This document shows, in pieces, positions 1 through 7,941 of a DNA stretch of 26,041 nucleotides. Position 1 is the first letter of the stretch, and every line of letters begins with the position of its first letter. This DNA is from HIMB11 sp965657135 (lineage in GTDB: Bacteria; Pseudomonadota; Alphaproteobacteria; Rhodobacterales; Rhodobacteraceae), in the NCBI GenBank assembly GCA_965657135.1, contig CBFHNF010000024.1:1-26041 (forward strand). Reading direction: 5' to 3'. A model generated the notes under the pieces. It searched no databases. It was not told the DNA's origin and was given only the letters and a program-made list of their open reading frames with translations. The position numbers were made by a program, and so were the translations under genes.

Positions 1-981
1 GCCGTTGCGCAAAAGCCAGTCTTCAAACGGTAAATATTCGCCAAACGGCACCAAACGGGCCTTGTCATATATTTGCAGTTCTTGCTTTTCGCGTGACAGA
101 GCCAATGTATTGAAAAGTTGATCGCGAGCATCAAGGCGCAAAACACCAAATATAACATCAGCATTGCCTGCCGCGCTCCGTATTTCCGCAATCTCAGCAC
201 TGGCATAATTGAGAGCGGGCGCAAGTGCGCTTTCGGGCCAAACGATCAAGTCTACTAGTGGATATGCACGTGTGGCATCAATCATCCGATCAAAAAATAA
301 CGGTGCATATAGCGGATCCCATTTTTGCTCTTGAGGGGCATTTGGCTGCACCAAACGGACGGTTGTATTTGGGGTGTCGCCCTGAATTTCGGGCAATGGG
401 ATCCATGTGCATGTTCCCACAATAGCGCAAACCAGCGCAGCAAGTTTCCATGACCGTTGCGCGCAGAGGTAACATATCAGCAATAGGAAGAGCGTCGCTC
501 CGTGAGGCCCGACCCATGCAAAAATGCCAACGAACGGGTTTTCTGCCTGCGTGTATGACAAGAGACCCCATGGGAACCCCGTAAACAGTATGCCTCGCAA
601 AAACTCAGCAAGGCTCAGGCCCACCACCCATCCTATTGGTCCAAGGATGCGCGCAACACTCCCAGCAACGCCCCAGAAAACCGCCAAGCCACCCGACATT
701 AGAACCAAAGCAAACGGCGCCATAAAACCAGTGGTTTGAATATCCACTAAAAACGGTTCGACAATCCAATTCAGGGTGATACCAAAATACCCAAATCCAA
801 ATATCCAACCATACCGAATCGGTGTGTCAGAGTGACGAGCAAGTGTCAAAAAAGCGATCAAGCAAAGCAGACTGATTGGCCACAATGAGAGGGGTGCATG
901 CCCAAGCGCAACCCCTGCCCCAAGCAAAATGCAAGCCCATTTAGGATATTGAATAACCCTATCCCAAATGCGGCCTATCAT
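1..981 (-). CDS. lnt: Apolipoprotein N-acyltransferase, C-terminus cut by window edge
   Basis: Inner-membrane enzyme that adds the third acyl chain to the N-terminal cysteine of lipoproteins. The first 327 residues are visible, translated from the minus strand. Residues 1-190 hold several hydrophobic membrane segments. They are followed by a periplasmic nitrilase-like domain with VWPESALAP (Glu250) and YDKARLVPFGEYLP (Lys307). These match the catalytic Glu and Lys of the Lnt Glu-Lys-Cys triad; the Cys and last membrane helix lie beyond base 1. The ATG at 981-979 is 3 bases after the corC stop, so it is the last visible gene of the phoH-ybeY-corC-lnt transcript. Family assignment is secure from the motif pair and gene order. 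Confidence 0.95.
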   Translation of the reverse strand, partial: MIGRIWDRVIQYPKWACILLGAGVALGHAPLSLWPISLLCLIAFLTLARHSDTPIRYGWIFGFGYFGITLNWIVEPFLVDIQTTGFMAPFALVLMSGGLAVFWGVAGSVARILGPIGWVVGLSLAEFLRGILFTGFPWGLLSYTQAENPFVGIFAWVGPHGATLFLLLICYLCAQRSWKLAALVCAIVGTCTWIPLPEIQGDTPNTTVRLVQPNAPQEQKWDPLYAPLFFDRMIDATRAYPLVDLIVWPESALAPALNYASAEIAEIRSAAGNADVIFGVLRLDARDQLFNTLALSREKQELQIYDKARLVPFGEYLPFEDWLLRNG

Positions 982-984
982 GAA

Positions 985-1869
985 TTATTCAGGGGCCTTG
1001 ACGACAGATGCCAGGCGTAATCGGATGCGTTTTACGCGACGAGGATCGGCGTCAACAATTTCAAACTCTGCTCCTGTTGGATGGGAAACAACCTCGCCTC
1101 GGACAGGAACGCGACCTGCAAGCATGAACACAAGCCCGCCGATTGTATCCACTTCTTCGGCGTCAACATCGTCATGTGATACCAAATCAATGCCTGTTTC
1201 CTCGGCAAAATCAACAAGAGGTGTTTTTGCGAGCAACAAATATTGTCCAGGTTTTTCTTCGCTCCAGGAATCTGCCTCGTCAATGTCATGTTCATCTTCG
1301 ATTTCACCAACAACCTGTTCCAATAGGTCTTCGATTGTGACCAAACCATCAACCCCACCGTATTCGTCTATAACCAAGGCCATATGCGATCTTTCGGTCT
1401 GCATCTTTGTTAGCAATACCGACAAAGGCATGGAGGGTGGCACAAACAATACAGGACGTAAGGTTTGGGTCAGACTGAAATCGTGATCCTCTGTTTCAAA
1501 TCCGTGGGACAGTGCAAAATCTTTTAGGTGTACCATGCCCACCGGTGAATCCAATGTTCCTGAAAAAACTGGTAATCGCGTCATCGTACTGCTGCGAAAA
1601 ATATCGACCAATTCGGCTTTCGACATCGTGTCAGGGACAGCAATAATTTCAGCCTTGGGAATTGCCACATCTTCCACACGCAGACTGCGCAGATTGGCAA
1701 GACCAAGTTTGGGCGCAATGCTTTGCGATTGAGGGGCTGGTGAAAACTCATCTTCAGCTAAGGTCTTCGTCGAAAACAAACGTCCGAAGAACCCAGTTCG
1801 TTTTTTTTGGTTGGTCTCGTCAGACTGCGCGCTTTGCGCTGCCCTCGAAGACCCGTCAATATCGCCCAT
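985..1869 (-). CDS. corC: CorC/HlyC-family CBS-domain protein
   Basis: A 294-residue soluble protein with two CBS domains in the middle and a C-terminal CorC_HlyC (transporter-associated) domain. It carries the family run LVIDEYGGVDGLVTIEDLLE at the second CBS domain and ends in an acidic region plus a small beta domain. Members are linked to Mg/Co efflux or membrane-damage functions, and the gene normally sits between ybeY and lnt, as here. The start was chosen at 1869 because GGAAGGA lies 5 bases upstream. A longer in-frame ATG at 1893 adds 8 residues but has a poor ribosome site. With the chosen start it overlaps ybeY by 14 bases. The transport role is inferred from the family, not visible directly. 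Confidence 0.9.
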   Translation of the reverse strand: MGDIDGSSRAAQSAQSDETNQKKRTGFFGRLFSTKTLAEDEFSPAPQSQSIAPKLGLANLRSLRVEDVAIPKAEIIAVPDTMSKAELVDIFRSSTMTRLPVFSGTLDSPVGMVHLKDFALSHGFETEDHDFSLTQTLRPVLFVPPSMPLSVLLTKMQTERSHMALVIDEYGGVDGLVTIEDLLEQVVGEIEDEHDIDEADSWSEEKPGQYLLLAKTPLVDFAEETGIDLVSHDDVDAEEVDTIGGLVFMLAGRVPVRGEVVSHPTGAEFEIVDADPRRVKRIRLRLASVVKAPE

Positions 1870-2389
1870 TTTTTCCTTCCGTATACGTGGCATCCCGATC
1901 TCTATATGGGTTTAAGATCCCCATTTTTCCAAGTATTTCAATTTCGATACTTTCCATCAATGTGGCATCTTTGTCTCGGATATGATCATAGCCTAACAAA
2001 TGCAAAACGGCATGTATGATTAAATGTGTAATATGATCGCTGATTGCGATGCTGCGGTCCTTGGCTTCGCGCAGGCAGGTGTCATAGGATATTGCGATAT
2101 CTCCAAGTTCGGGATCGCATGTAGGATCTGGCAAATCAGGTCCTTGGCCTGCGCATTCTGCGCCGCGTTCTTCGGATGGCCAGGATAAGACATTTGTCGC
2201 CGTCGGTTTATCACGAAAATCGCCGTTTAAGATTGTGATTTTTTGGTCATCACAACCAAGGACACAACATTCAAATCCTGAACCCTTCAAATTAAAATAG
2301 GACATCACCGCATCAAACGCACGCGCAGAACATCCTTCTAGATTTTGGTCAATCCATCGTTCATCCTCAAGGATAACATCAACGCTCAT
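1856..2389 (-). CDS. ybeY: Endoribonuclease YbeY (rRNA maturation factor)
   Basis: Single-strand-specific, zinc-dependent endoribonuclease involved in 16S rRNA 3' end maturation and ribosome quality control, acting in the cytoplasm. The diagnostic metal site H-x3-H-x5-H is present as HAVLHLLGYDH, with His126, His130 and His136. At 177 residues it is slightly longer than many YbeY proteins, through an insert around residues 70-95 that carries several Cys, Pro and acidic residues. The ATG overlaps the phoH stop in an ATGA, indicating translational coupling, and its 3' end overlaps the start of corC. Identification is secure from the motif and from position between phoH and corC. Confidence 0.95.
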   Translation of the reverse strand: MSVDVILEDERWIDQNLEGCSARAFDAVMSYFNLKGSGFECCVLGCDDQKITILNGDFRDKPTATNVLSWPSEERGAECAGQGPDLPDPTCDPELGDIAISYDTCLREAKDRSIAISDHITHLIIHAVLHLLGYDHIRDKDATLMESIEIEILGKMGILNPYRDRDATYTEGKNGRY

Positions 2390-3414
2390 TGTTCTTGGGA
2401 CCGTTTCGCATTCTTGATCAACGCGCGCTTACCATCTTCGTCATAGGCCTCAATAATCGCGGCAACCAATGGGTGACGTACGACATCCTTGGACGTAAAA
2501 TAATTAAAACCAACGCCTTTGATGCCTTTTAACAAACGCTCGGCATCAGACAATCCCGAAACAACACCGCGTGGCAAATCAACCTGCGTGCGATCCCCAG
2601 TAATGACCATGCGCGATCCCTCGCCCAGACGCGTCAGGAACATCTTCATCTGCATCGACGTTGCGTTCTGCGCTTCGTCCAAAACAACATAGGCGTTGGC
2701 CAAAGTACGGCCGCGCATGAACGCCAAAGGTGCGATTTCGATACGTTTTTCTTCAATCAATTTTGCCAATTGTTTCCCAGGCAAAAAATCATTCAATGCA
2801 TCGTAAAGTGGTTGCATATAGGGGTCGACTTTGTCCTTCATGTCGCCAGGCAAGTACCCAAGCTTTTCGCCCGCCTCAACCGCAGGTCGTGACAAAATAA
2901 TGCGATCCACATCTCCGGAAATAAACTTGCTAACTGCAACTGCCACCGCAAGATAGGTTTTCCCTGTTCCTGCAGGCCCAATCCCAAATGCCAATTCATT
3001 ATTCATCAAGGAAAGCACATATGCTTTTTGTGCGTCAGTTCGTGGTTCAACTGGTTTCTTACGGGTCTTGATTTCAAGGTTGCCCTTTGAAAACATTTCC
3101 AATTGGTTTTCATTATCCGGGGTCATCCGCAATTCACGGTCAATATCCCCAAACTCAACGAGTTTCCCATTTTGCAATCTCTCATAGAGATTGTTAAGAA
3201 CGCCATGCGCTTCGTTTGTGGCTTCGGACTTCCCAAAAATATCCAATTGATTTCCGCGACGAATGATTTGCACATCCAGTTGCTGCTCAATTTTAGCGAG
3301 ATTTTTATCAAACTCTCCACACAGTTCGATCATCAACCGATTGTCGGGGAATTCAATGGCAGTTTGACCTGCTGTCACGGCTTCTTGCGGTTCAGATAGC
3401 GTACCTTGCGCCAC
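2386..3414 (-). CDS. phoH: PhoH-family ATPase
   Basis: Cytoplasmic P-loop ATPase of the PhoH (PhoH-like/YbeZ) family, 342 residues, a usual length. The N-terminal ~110 residues form a KH-like nucleic-acid-binding part. The ATPase follows, with Walker A GPAGTGKT (146-153), the strand-end IILSRPAVEAGEKLGYLPGD, and Walker B DEAQN (246-250). The start codon is GTG with AGGAG about 6 bases upstream. It is the first gene of the block and overlaps ybeY by 4 bases; YbeZ and YbeY are known partners in RNA metabolism. The exact biochemical role of PhoH is not settled for the family. Confidence 0.94.
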   Translation of the reverse strand: MAQGTLSEPQEAVTAGQTAIEFPDNRLMIELCGEFDKNLAKIEQQLDVQIIRRGNQLDIFGKSEATNEAHGVLNNLYERLQNGKLVEFGDIDRELRMTPDNENQLEMFSKGNLEIKTRKKPVEPRTDAQKAYVLSLMNNELAFGIGPAGTGKTYLAVAVAVSKFISGDVDRIILSRPAVEAGEKLGYLPGDMKDKVDPYMQPLYDALNDFLPGKQLAKLIEEKRIEIAPLAFMRGRTLANAYVVLDEAQNATSMQMKMFLTRLGEGSRMVITGDRTQVDLPRGVVSGLSDAERLLKGIKGVGFNYFTSKDVVRHPLVAAIIEAYDEDGKRALIKNAKRSQEQ

Positions 3415-3452
3415 TCGCTACTCCTTGTCTACTCATACATATGGTGCCAAGC

Positions 3453-3480
3453 GAATCTAAAAAACGCAAGGGATAGATTC
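3453..3480. repeat. Inverted repeat between the 3508-4374 gene and phoH
   Basis: Seven-base perfect arms, GAATCTA at 3453-3459 and TAGATTC at 3474-3480, are separated by 14 bases. They lie 39 bases upstream of the phoH start and 28 bases past the preceding minus-strand stop. There is no U-rich tail in the minus direction, so it is a weak candidate for a terminator of the upstream gene or an operator for phoH. Which of these applies cannot be decided by reading. Confidence 0.3.
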
Positions 3481-3507
3481 TTTATTGTATCGGATTTGTG
3501 AATGCGA

Positions 3508-4374
3508 TTAGAACCATTGTCCGGGTTCGATCAAACCCAGATCTAGAAATTGTTGATCCGCCCATGAAAACCGCACAGAGTTGAACCAATGGAAATTCTC
3601 AATTTGTTTGGATGATGAGGGATTACGCTTCAAGGCTTTGGCCGTGCGAAAGGATGCGACGGCAGCCGTGATATTATTATGCCAGGGACAGGAATACGTG
3701 TTGTATTCAGGGTCTGAAAAAAGAAACTGATCCTTCATTTCCAGATCACTTTTGGCTCTGAACAATGCCATGCGATCAATGCGGCGGCGTTCATAAGGTA
3801 CAAACTCTTCGTAACGCCACTTTAATCCACCGTAAAAATTCAATTGACGTTCTAAGGGTTGATGCGTGCGCGCATTCAATCGCGCCAGCGCATAATATCC
3901 GGCTCGTTCCAAACACGCATCATCAACATTCACGCCCGTTGGATCAGTCGTTAAATCACGTGCGTACAAATCAACGACATAGGTCAACATTGACCCACGC
4001 CGCTCCTCAGTATGAAATGCAACCAATTCGCTGATTGAACGTGTGCTTAAAAACGGAAAGAACAAATATTCCACATTATATCCCACATACACCCATGCCC
4101 CAGCCAAATGGGGCATAAGGATGTTCACTGTGCGCTCGACGACATCGTCGTCAAATGTGTTATGATCAACCGTCGTGACCTCGGTCAGAGTATCCTCGTC
4201 TATTTCAGGCAGAGATTTTGCAAAAACCACCACCTTTTTAGAACCAAGGTTGATGTGATGATCTAGGGTAGATTCGACTTCAACATCATCTTCTATGAAC
4301 AAAAGCGCCACGGGCCCTTTACACAGCTGAGCCCCTTCGCTGCTAATAAACGCTTTTAGGTTTGGATAACCCAT
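3508..4374 (-). CDS. Conserved-type hypothetical protein, possibly glycosyltransferase-like
   Basis: A 288-residue soluble protein without signal peptide or membrane segment. The N-terminal third has alternating beta/alpha character, with an acidic stretch FIEDDVEVESTLDHHINLG followed by KKVVVFA, reminiscent of family-2 glycosyltransferase-like proteins that respond to a nucleotide-sugar fold. The middle is rich in Arg and Tyr (YERRRIDRMALFRAK) and the C-terminal part carries CPWHNNITAAVASFRTAKAL. No firm catalytic motif is recognised, so function is left open. The start was set at 4374 because AAGG lies 5 bases upstream; in-frame ATGs at 4383, 4389 (4392 region) and 4401 are alternatives. 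It is divergent from miaB and upstream of phoH in the same direction. Confidence 0.75.
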   Translation of the reverse strand: MGYPNLKAFISSEGAQLCKGPVALLFIEDDVEVESTLDHHINLGSKKVVVFAKSLPEIDEDTLTEVTTVDHNTFDDDVVERTVNILMPHLAGAWVYVGYNVEYLFFPFLSTRSISELVAFHTEERRGSMLTYVVDLYARDLTTDPTGVNVDDACLERAGYYALARLNARTHQPLERQLNFYGGLKWRYEEFVPYERRRIDRMALFRAKSDLEMKDQFLFSDPEYNTYSCPWHNNITAAVASFRTAKALKRNPSSSKQIENFHWFNSVRFSWADQQFLDLGLIEPGQWF

Positions 4375-4487
4375 TATGCCTTGCATTCCCATTCGACGCA
4401 TCCAGTTATGATGAAATCAGCATGCATTGCAAGTCAGACAAGTTTTGTGTAGCACACGCGCAGCAAATTTGCCCTAAGGATCACACC

Positions 4488-5813
4488 ATGTCAGAGCCAA
4501 AAAAGCTATATATCAAAACTTACGGCTGTCAGATGAACGTCTATGACAGTGAACGCATGGTAGAAGCCTTGGGCGGATCGGGGTATGTTGAAACCGAAAC
4601 ACCTGACGATGCAGACATGATTTTGTTAAACACGTGTCACATCCGCGAAAAGGCTGCCGAAAAGGTATATTCAGAACTTGGGCGTTACAAAGCCCTGAAA
4701 TCTGAAAATCCCAACCTGAAAATTGGCGTCGCGGGATGCGTTGCCCAAGCCGAGGGTTCAGAAATCATGCGCCGTCAGCCGATAGTGGATTTGGTTGTCG
4801 GCCCTCAAAGCTATCACCGCCTTGCAGAATTAGAGGCCAAAGCAGGCACCGGCAGCCGAGCGATCGACACCGATTTTCCAGAAGAGGATAAATTTGAGCA
4901 CCTGATCCAACGCCCCAAAGCTAAACGGGCTCCTGCGGCCTTTTTGACGGTTCAAGAGGGATGCGACAAATTTTGTGCGTTTTGTGTGGTGCCCTACACC
5001 CGCGGCGCAGAAGTATCGCGCCCAGCAGAGCGTGTTTTGGAAGAGGCCCGTGATCTGGTGGAAAGAGGTGTGCGTGAAATCACGTTACTTGGGCAAAACG
5101 TAAATGCCTATCACGGTGCGGGTGCGGATGGATCAGAATGGACCTTAGCACGCCTGATTTGGGAACTTGACGCAATAGATGGTTTGGAACGCATTCGTTT
5201 CACAACATCGCACCCAAATGACATGCAAGACGATCTGATCGAAGCGCATGGGACATGCAAAAAACTGATGCCTTATTTGCATCTGCCCGTACAGTCTGGA
5301 TCTGATAAGATCCTAAAGCGGATGAATCGCAGTCACGACGCGCAAAGTTATCTGAAATTGATCGAACGTATTCGTGCAGCGCGTCCTGATATCCTCATTT
5401 CCGGAGATTTCATCGTCGGGTTTCCCGAAGAAACCGACCAAGATTTCGAAGACACTCTGAACTTGATCCGAGAGGTTCAATACGGGCAAGCCTTTTCGTT
5501 TAAATATTCGACGCGCCCTGGAACACCAGCCGCAGAACGCGACCAATTGCCAGAAGATATCAAAACTGAACGCTTGCATCGCCTACAGGCATTGATCACA
5601 GAACAACAGCGCACCATCCAAGACTCAATGGTTGGACGCGAGGTATCCGTGCTCTTTGAGCGCAAGGGACGCTTCGAGGAACAGATGGTTGGCAAATCAG
5701 AATACCTTCATGCGGTCCATGTGAGCGACCCAACCATCCAAATTGGCGACATCCGTCGCGTGCGAATCACCCAGAGCAATCCCAATTCTTTGGACGGCCA
5801 AGCCCTCAATTAA
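4488..5813 (+). CDS. miaB: tRNA-2-methylthio-N6-dimethylallyladenosine synthase MiaB
   Basis: Radical-SAM methylthiotransferase that converts i6A37 to ms2i6A37 in tRNA, 441 residues. The N-terminal UPF0004 domain has the three cluster cysteines Cys14, Cys50 and Cys84 (KTYGCQMN, LLNTCHIREKA, VAGCVAQAE). The radical-SAM domain has CDKFCAFC (Cys159, Cys163, Cys166), and a TRAM domain closes the protein from about residue 375. The start at 4488 follows AAGGA by about 6 bases and gives the canonical N-terminus. An in-frame ATG at 4362 would add 42 residues overlapping the divergent gene and is not credible. It lies near phoH-ybeY-corC-lnt as in many alphaproteobacteria, but in opposite orientation. 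Confidence 0.97.
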   Translation: MSEPKKLYIKTYGCQMNVYDSERMVEALGGSGYVETETPDDADMILLNTCHIREKAAEKVYSELGRYKALKSENPNLKIGVAGCVAQAEGSEIMRRQPIVDLVVGPQSYHRLAELEAKAGTGSRAIDTDFPEEDKFEHLIQRPKAKRAPAAFLTVQEGCDKFCAFCVVPYTRGAEVSRPAERVLEEARDLVERGVREITLLGQNVNAYHGAGADGSEWTLARLIWELDAIDGLERIRFTTSHPNDMQDDLIEAHGTCKKLMPYLHLPVQSGSDKILKRMNRSHDAQSYLKLIERIRAARPDILISGDFIVGFPEETDQDFEDTLNLIREVQYGQAFSFKYSTRPGTPAAERDQLPEDIKTERLHRLQALITEQQRTIQDSMVGREVSVLFERKGRFEEQMVGKSEYLHAVHVSDPTIQIGDIRRVRITQSNPNSLDGQALN

Positions 5814-6036
5814 GGCAATTTCTTGATCAGCGCCTTATTTCACTGTTTGTTGAGAAACGACAATCCTGTCCCCACAGGGCACTGTTTCTATTCGTAAAAC
5901 CGTTCCAAGGAATGAGACACATTCTAGCCATATTTTCGATGAATTTGAGGCGAATTGGTTAAAAAAACCCGTGCAGCCCATCCTAAAATGTGACAACCGA
6001 TGCCGTTGTATATTTTACACATCCATATGAATACGT

Positions 6037-6594
6037 ATGGAGACTGTTTTGAGTATGATTTATCACTTGGGGGGCGGACTGTTATTTTTGGTGCTAGGTG
6101 CATTTAGCGTGTTGGGGACTTCGGCTGCAGCGCAGGCGGAACGCTATGTACCTACAATTTGGGTGGACCCGGATGGGTGTGTACACTGGGGGATGGACGA
6201 TGGCGCAGAGGGATATATGAGCCCTCACTTAACACCGGAGGGATTAACGGTGTGTCGCCAAGGTCCGACATGTGGTACCTTAAATACCGATCAGTTTTTT
6301 GCAACTGATCAACATCGCATTGATGCTCGTGGACGTGCGCGCTTATTGAACTTTTTCAAAAGTTCAGAAGCCACGGTGTTTTCAATCACGGGGCACACAG
6401 ATGCGCGTGCATCTGATGCCTATAATCTGCGGCTGTCGCAGCGACGGGCAAATGCCGTTGCGGTAATCGTACGCGAGGCGGGAAAGCAAGTCAGCCAATC
6501 TGTTGGTTATGGCGAACGCAAACCCCGCGCAACGAACAACACAGCAGAAGGCATGTCACAAAACCGGCGTGTCGAAATCATCTGCGTACGTTAA
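6037..6594 (+). CDS. Periplasmic OmpA-domain protein with N-terminal Cys/Trp/Asp module
   Basis: A 185-residue exported protein. A hydrophobic signal segment covers about residues 11-33, with likely cleavage after AAAQA. Residues 41-73 form a compact module, W-x-D-P-x-G-C-x-H-W-x2-D-D-G-x-E-G-Y-M ending G-L-T-V-C (Cys48, Cys73). It recurs in the next gene at identical spacing. Residues 84-185 are an OmpA C-terminal-like peptidoglycan-binding domain, with GHTDARASDAYNLRLSQRRA (Asp122, Arg137 region) and terminal NRRVEI. No membrane barrel is present, so it is probably a periplasmic cell-wall anchor. The start is the first in-frame ATG after a stop at 6028. A TTG at 6049 has a better site (GGAG 6 bases upstream) and an ATG lies at 6055. 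It is separated from the lipoprotein gene by 13 bases. Confidence 0.85.
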   Translation: METVLSMIYHLGGGLLFLVLGAFSVLGTSAAAQAERYVPTIWVDPDGCVHWGMDDGAEGYMSPHLTPEGLTVCRQGPTCGTLNTDQFFATDQHRIDARGRARLLNFFKSSEATVFSITGHTDARASDAYNLRLSQRRANAVAVIVREAGKQVSQSVGYGERKPRATNNTAEGMSQNRRVEIICVR

Positions 6595-6607
6595 TTAGGA
6601 GCACATT

Positions 6608-6955
6608 ATGAGTATATTTGTTAAGCGGGCCTTGTTGGCCATGCTCCCCCTTGGGCTTAGTGCCTGTGGCGGCGGGGCGGAGTTGGTATCAGAAGCCATG
6701 TTCATGGGACAGGCTGATGACAACAAGGCAATCGACCATGGGTTTGACGCCAAACCCCTAACCGAACTTCAGGCTGGTATTTGGATTGATCCAAACGGCT
6801 GTCACCATTGGATCATTGATGATGGTGTCGAGGGATACATGGATGCGCGTCGATACCCAGATGGACGACCTGTATGTGATCCTTCAGCTGTACGCAATTC
6901 AGTAGTCGGCGCATTTAAAGCAGGCGGAACAAGCCTGCTTGGAGATCCGATTTAA
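6608..6955 (+). CDS. Small lipoprotein sharing the module of the upstream OmpA-domain protein
   Basis: A 115-residue lipoprotein precursor. The N-terminus has two Lys/Arg residues, a hydrophobic core and a lipobox LSAC with Cys20 as the lipidated residue. Residues 58-90 repeat the neighbour's module: I-W-I-D-P-N-G-C-H-H-W, D-D-G-V-E-G-Y-M and a closing P-D-G-R-P-V-C (Cys65, Cys90). The spacing is the same 33 residues, so the two genes carry homologous modules. The remaining 25 residues are low in features. AGGAG lies 6 bases before the ATG and the gap to the previous stop is 13 bases, so both are probably one transcript. Function is not known to me. A partnership at the envelope is an inference from co-location and shared module. 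Confidence 0.85.
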   Translation: MSIFVKRALLAMLPLGLSACGGGAELVSEAMFMGQADDNKAIDHGFDAKPLTELQAGIWIDPNGCHHWIIDDGVEGYMDARRYPDGRPVCDPSAVRNSVVGAFKAGGTSLLGDPI

Positions 6956-6963
6956 ACCGCGAC

Positions 6964-7000
6964 GTGTCGGGGGCCATCCCTTGTGAATGGTCCCCGATAC
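6964..7000. terminator. Hairpin between convergent lipoprotein and fabI genes
   Basis: A 14-base stem with two imperfect pairs, GTGTCGGGGGCCAT (6964-6977) and ATGGTCCCCGATAC (6987-7000), around a 9-base loop. It begins 9 bases after the lipoprotein stop and lies 12 bases beyond the fabI stop on the other strand. This position between convergent genes suits a shared terminator. Neither side has a clear U-run, so efficiency is uncertain. Confidence 0.6.
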
Positions 7001-7011
7001 ACCCTTGGGGT

Positions 7012-7800
7012 TTATAGGTTTTCTGGCTGCGGCATACCTAGGACGTGATATCCACCGTCAACGCGGATGATCTCACCGGTTGTGCAAGCCCCAGCGTCAG
7101 ACACCAAATAAACAGCGGTTCCACCCACAGCCTCAAGTGTTGCATTGGACCGTAAAGGCGCGTTTTGATCTGTGTGTTTATAGGTTTTGCGCGCCCCACC
7201 GATGGCAGCACCTGCAAGTGTTTTCATCGGACCAGGCGAGATGGCATTCACGCGGATCCCATCAGGTCCCAGATCATTCGCCAAATAACGTGTCGTGGCC
7301 TCGAGTGCGGCTTTGGCCACACCCATCACGTTATAAAATGGTGTCACCTTGTTTGATCCTTGATACGTCAAGGTGACCAAGGTGCCACCGTTTTCCGCCA
7401 TCATCGGATGGGCACGGCGTGCAACCTCGATGAAGGAATAGACCGAAATATCGAGTGAGTTTTTGAAATTATCACGCGAGGTATTCACAAAACGCCCCGT
7501 AAGTTCGTTTTTGTCTGAATAGGCGATTGCGTGGATCACGAAATCAATTGTTGGCCAGCGTTTGCCCAATTGCTCGAACGCAATGTCCAAACTTGTGTCA
7601 TCCGTCACATCCACATCGACCATAAAATCGGATCCAACCGATGCGGCTAATGGCGCTAGACGTTGGCCAAAGGCGTCACCTTGATGGGTAAATGCCAATT
7701 CTGCGCCCGCCTCTGCCATGGCTTTGGCGATCCCCCAAGCGATCGATCGTTCATTGGCCACACCCATGACCAAACCGCGCTTTCCAGCAAGTGACTGCAT
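7012..7800 (-). CDS. fabI: Enoyl-[acyl-carrier-protein] reductase FabI
   Basis: NAD(P)H-dependent reductase for the last step of each fatty acid elongation cycle, 262 residues, the same length as the E. coli enzyme. It is an atypical short-chain dehydrogenase with N-terminal GVANERSIAWGIAKA nucleotide-binding loop. The active site is Tyr156 and Lys163 in PFYNVMGVAKAALEA, with Tyr146 upstream. An in-frame TTG at 7851 would add 17 residues, but the ATG at 7800 gives the family N-terminus and has GAGGGG about 9 bases upstream. It lies 141 bases after fabB in the same direction and may have its own promoter in the gap. As the FabI type, it would be the expected triclosan/isoniazid-type inhibitor target. 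Confidence 0.96.
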   Translation of the reverse strand: MQSLAGKRGLVMGVANERSIAWGIAKAMAEAGAELAFTHQGDAFGQRLAPLAASVGSDFMVDVDVTDDTSLDIAFEQLGKRWPTIDFVIHAIAYSDKNELTGRFVNTSRDNFKNSLDISVYSFIEVARRAHPMMAENGGTLVTLTYQGSNKVTPFYNVMGVAKAALEATTRYLANDLGPDGIRVNAISPGPMKTLAGAAIGGARKTYKHTDQNAPLRSNATLEAVGGTAVYLVSDAGACTTGEIIRVDGGYHVLGMPQPENL

Positions 7801-7941
7801 GTTTCTGTGCCCCTCTTTGAATTTACCCTTAGATGGCGATTTTACAACCAAGCGTCAAGCCAGGCGACCCAATTTCACTTGGTATCACCAAACGAGTGCG
7901 GTGCAAATTTTGATTTAGTTTTTCAACAATCCACTTGACGT

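Noticed and set aside
968..1486. Open frame of 172 codons on the plus strand inside corC
   Set aside because: It lies antisense to a well-supported CBS-domain gene, is Ser/Thr-rich without domain motifs and has no ribosome site.
4362..4487. Longer N-terminus for MiaB starting at 4362
   Set aside because: The extra 42 residues have no family similarity, overlap the divergent gene, and the 4488 ATG has AAGGA upstream and gives the canonical start.
5865..5878. CCTGT-CCCC-ACAGG hairpin as a miaB terminator
   Set aside because: Only five base pairs, 50 bases after the stop, with no U-run; too weak to call.
7801..7851. TTG start 17 codons upstream of the fabI ATG
   Set aside because: The ATG start gives exactly 262 residues with Tyr156/Lys163 numbering; the extension is Lys-rich with no family counterpart.
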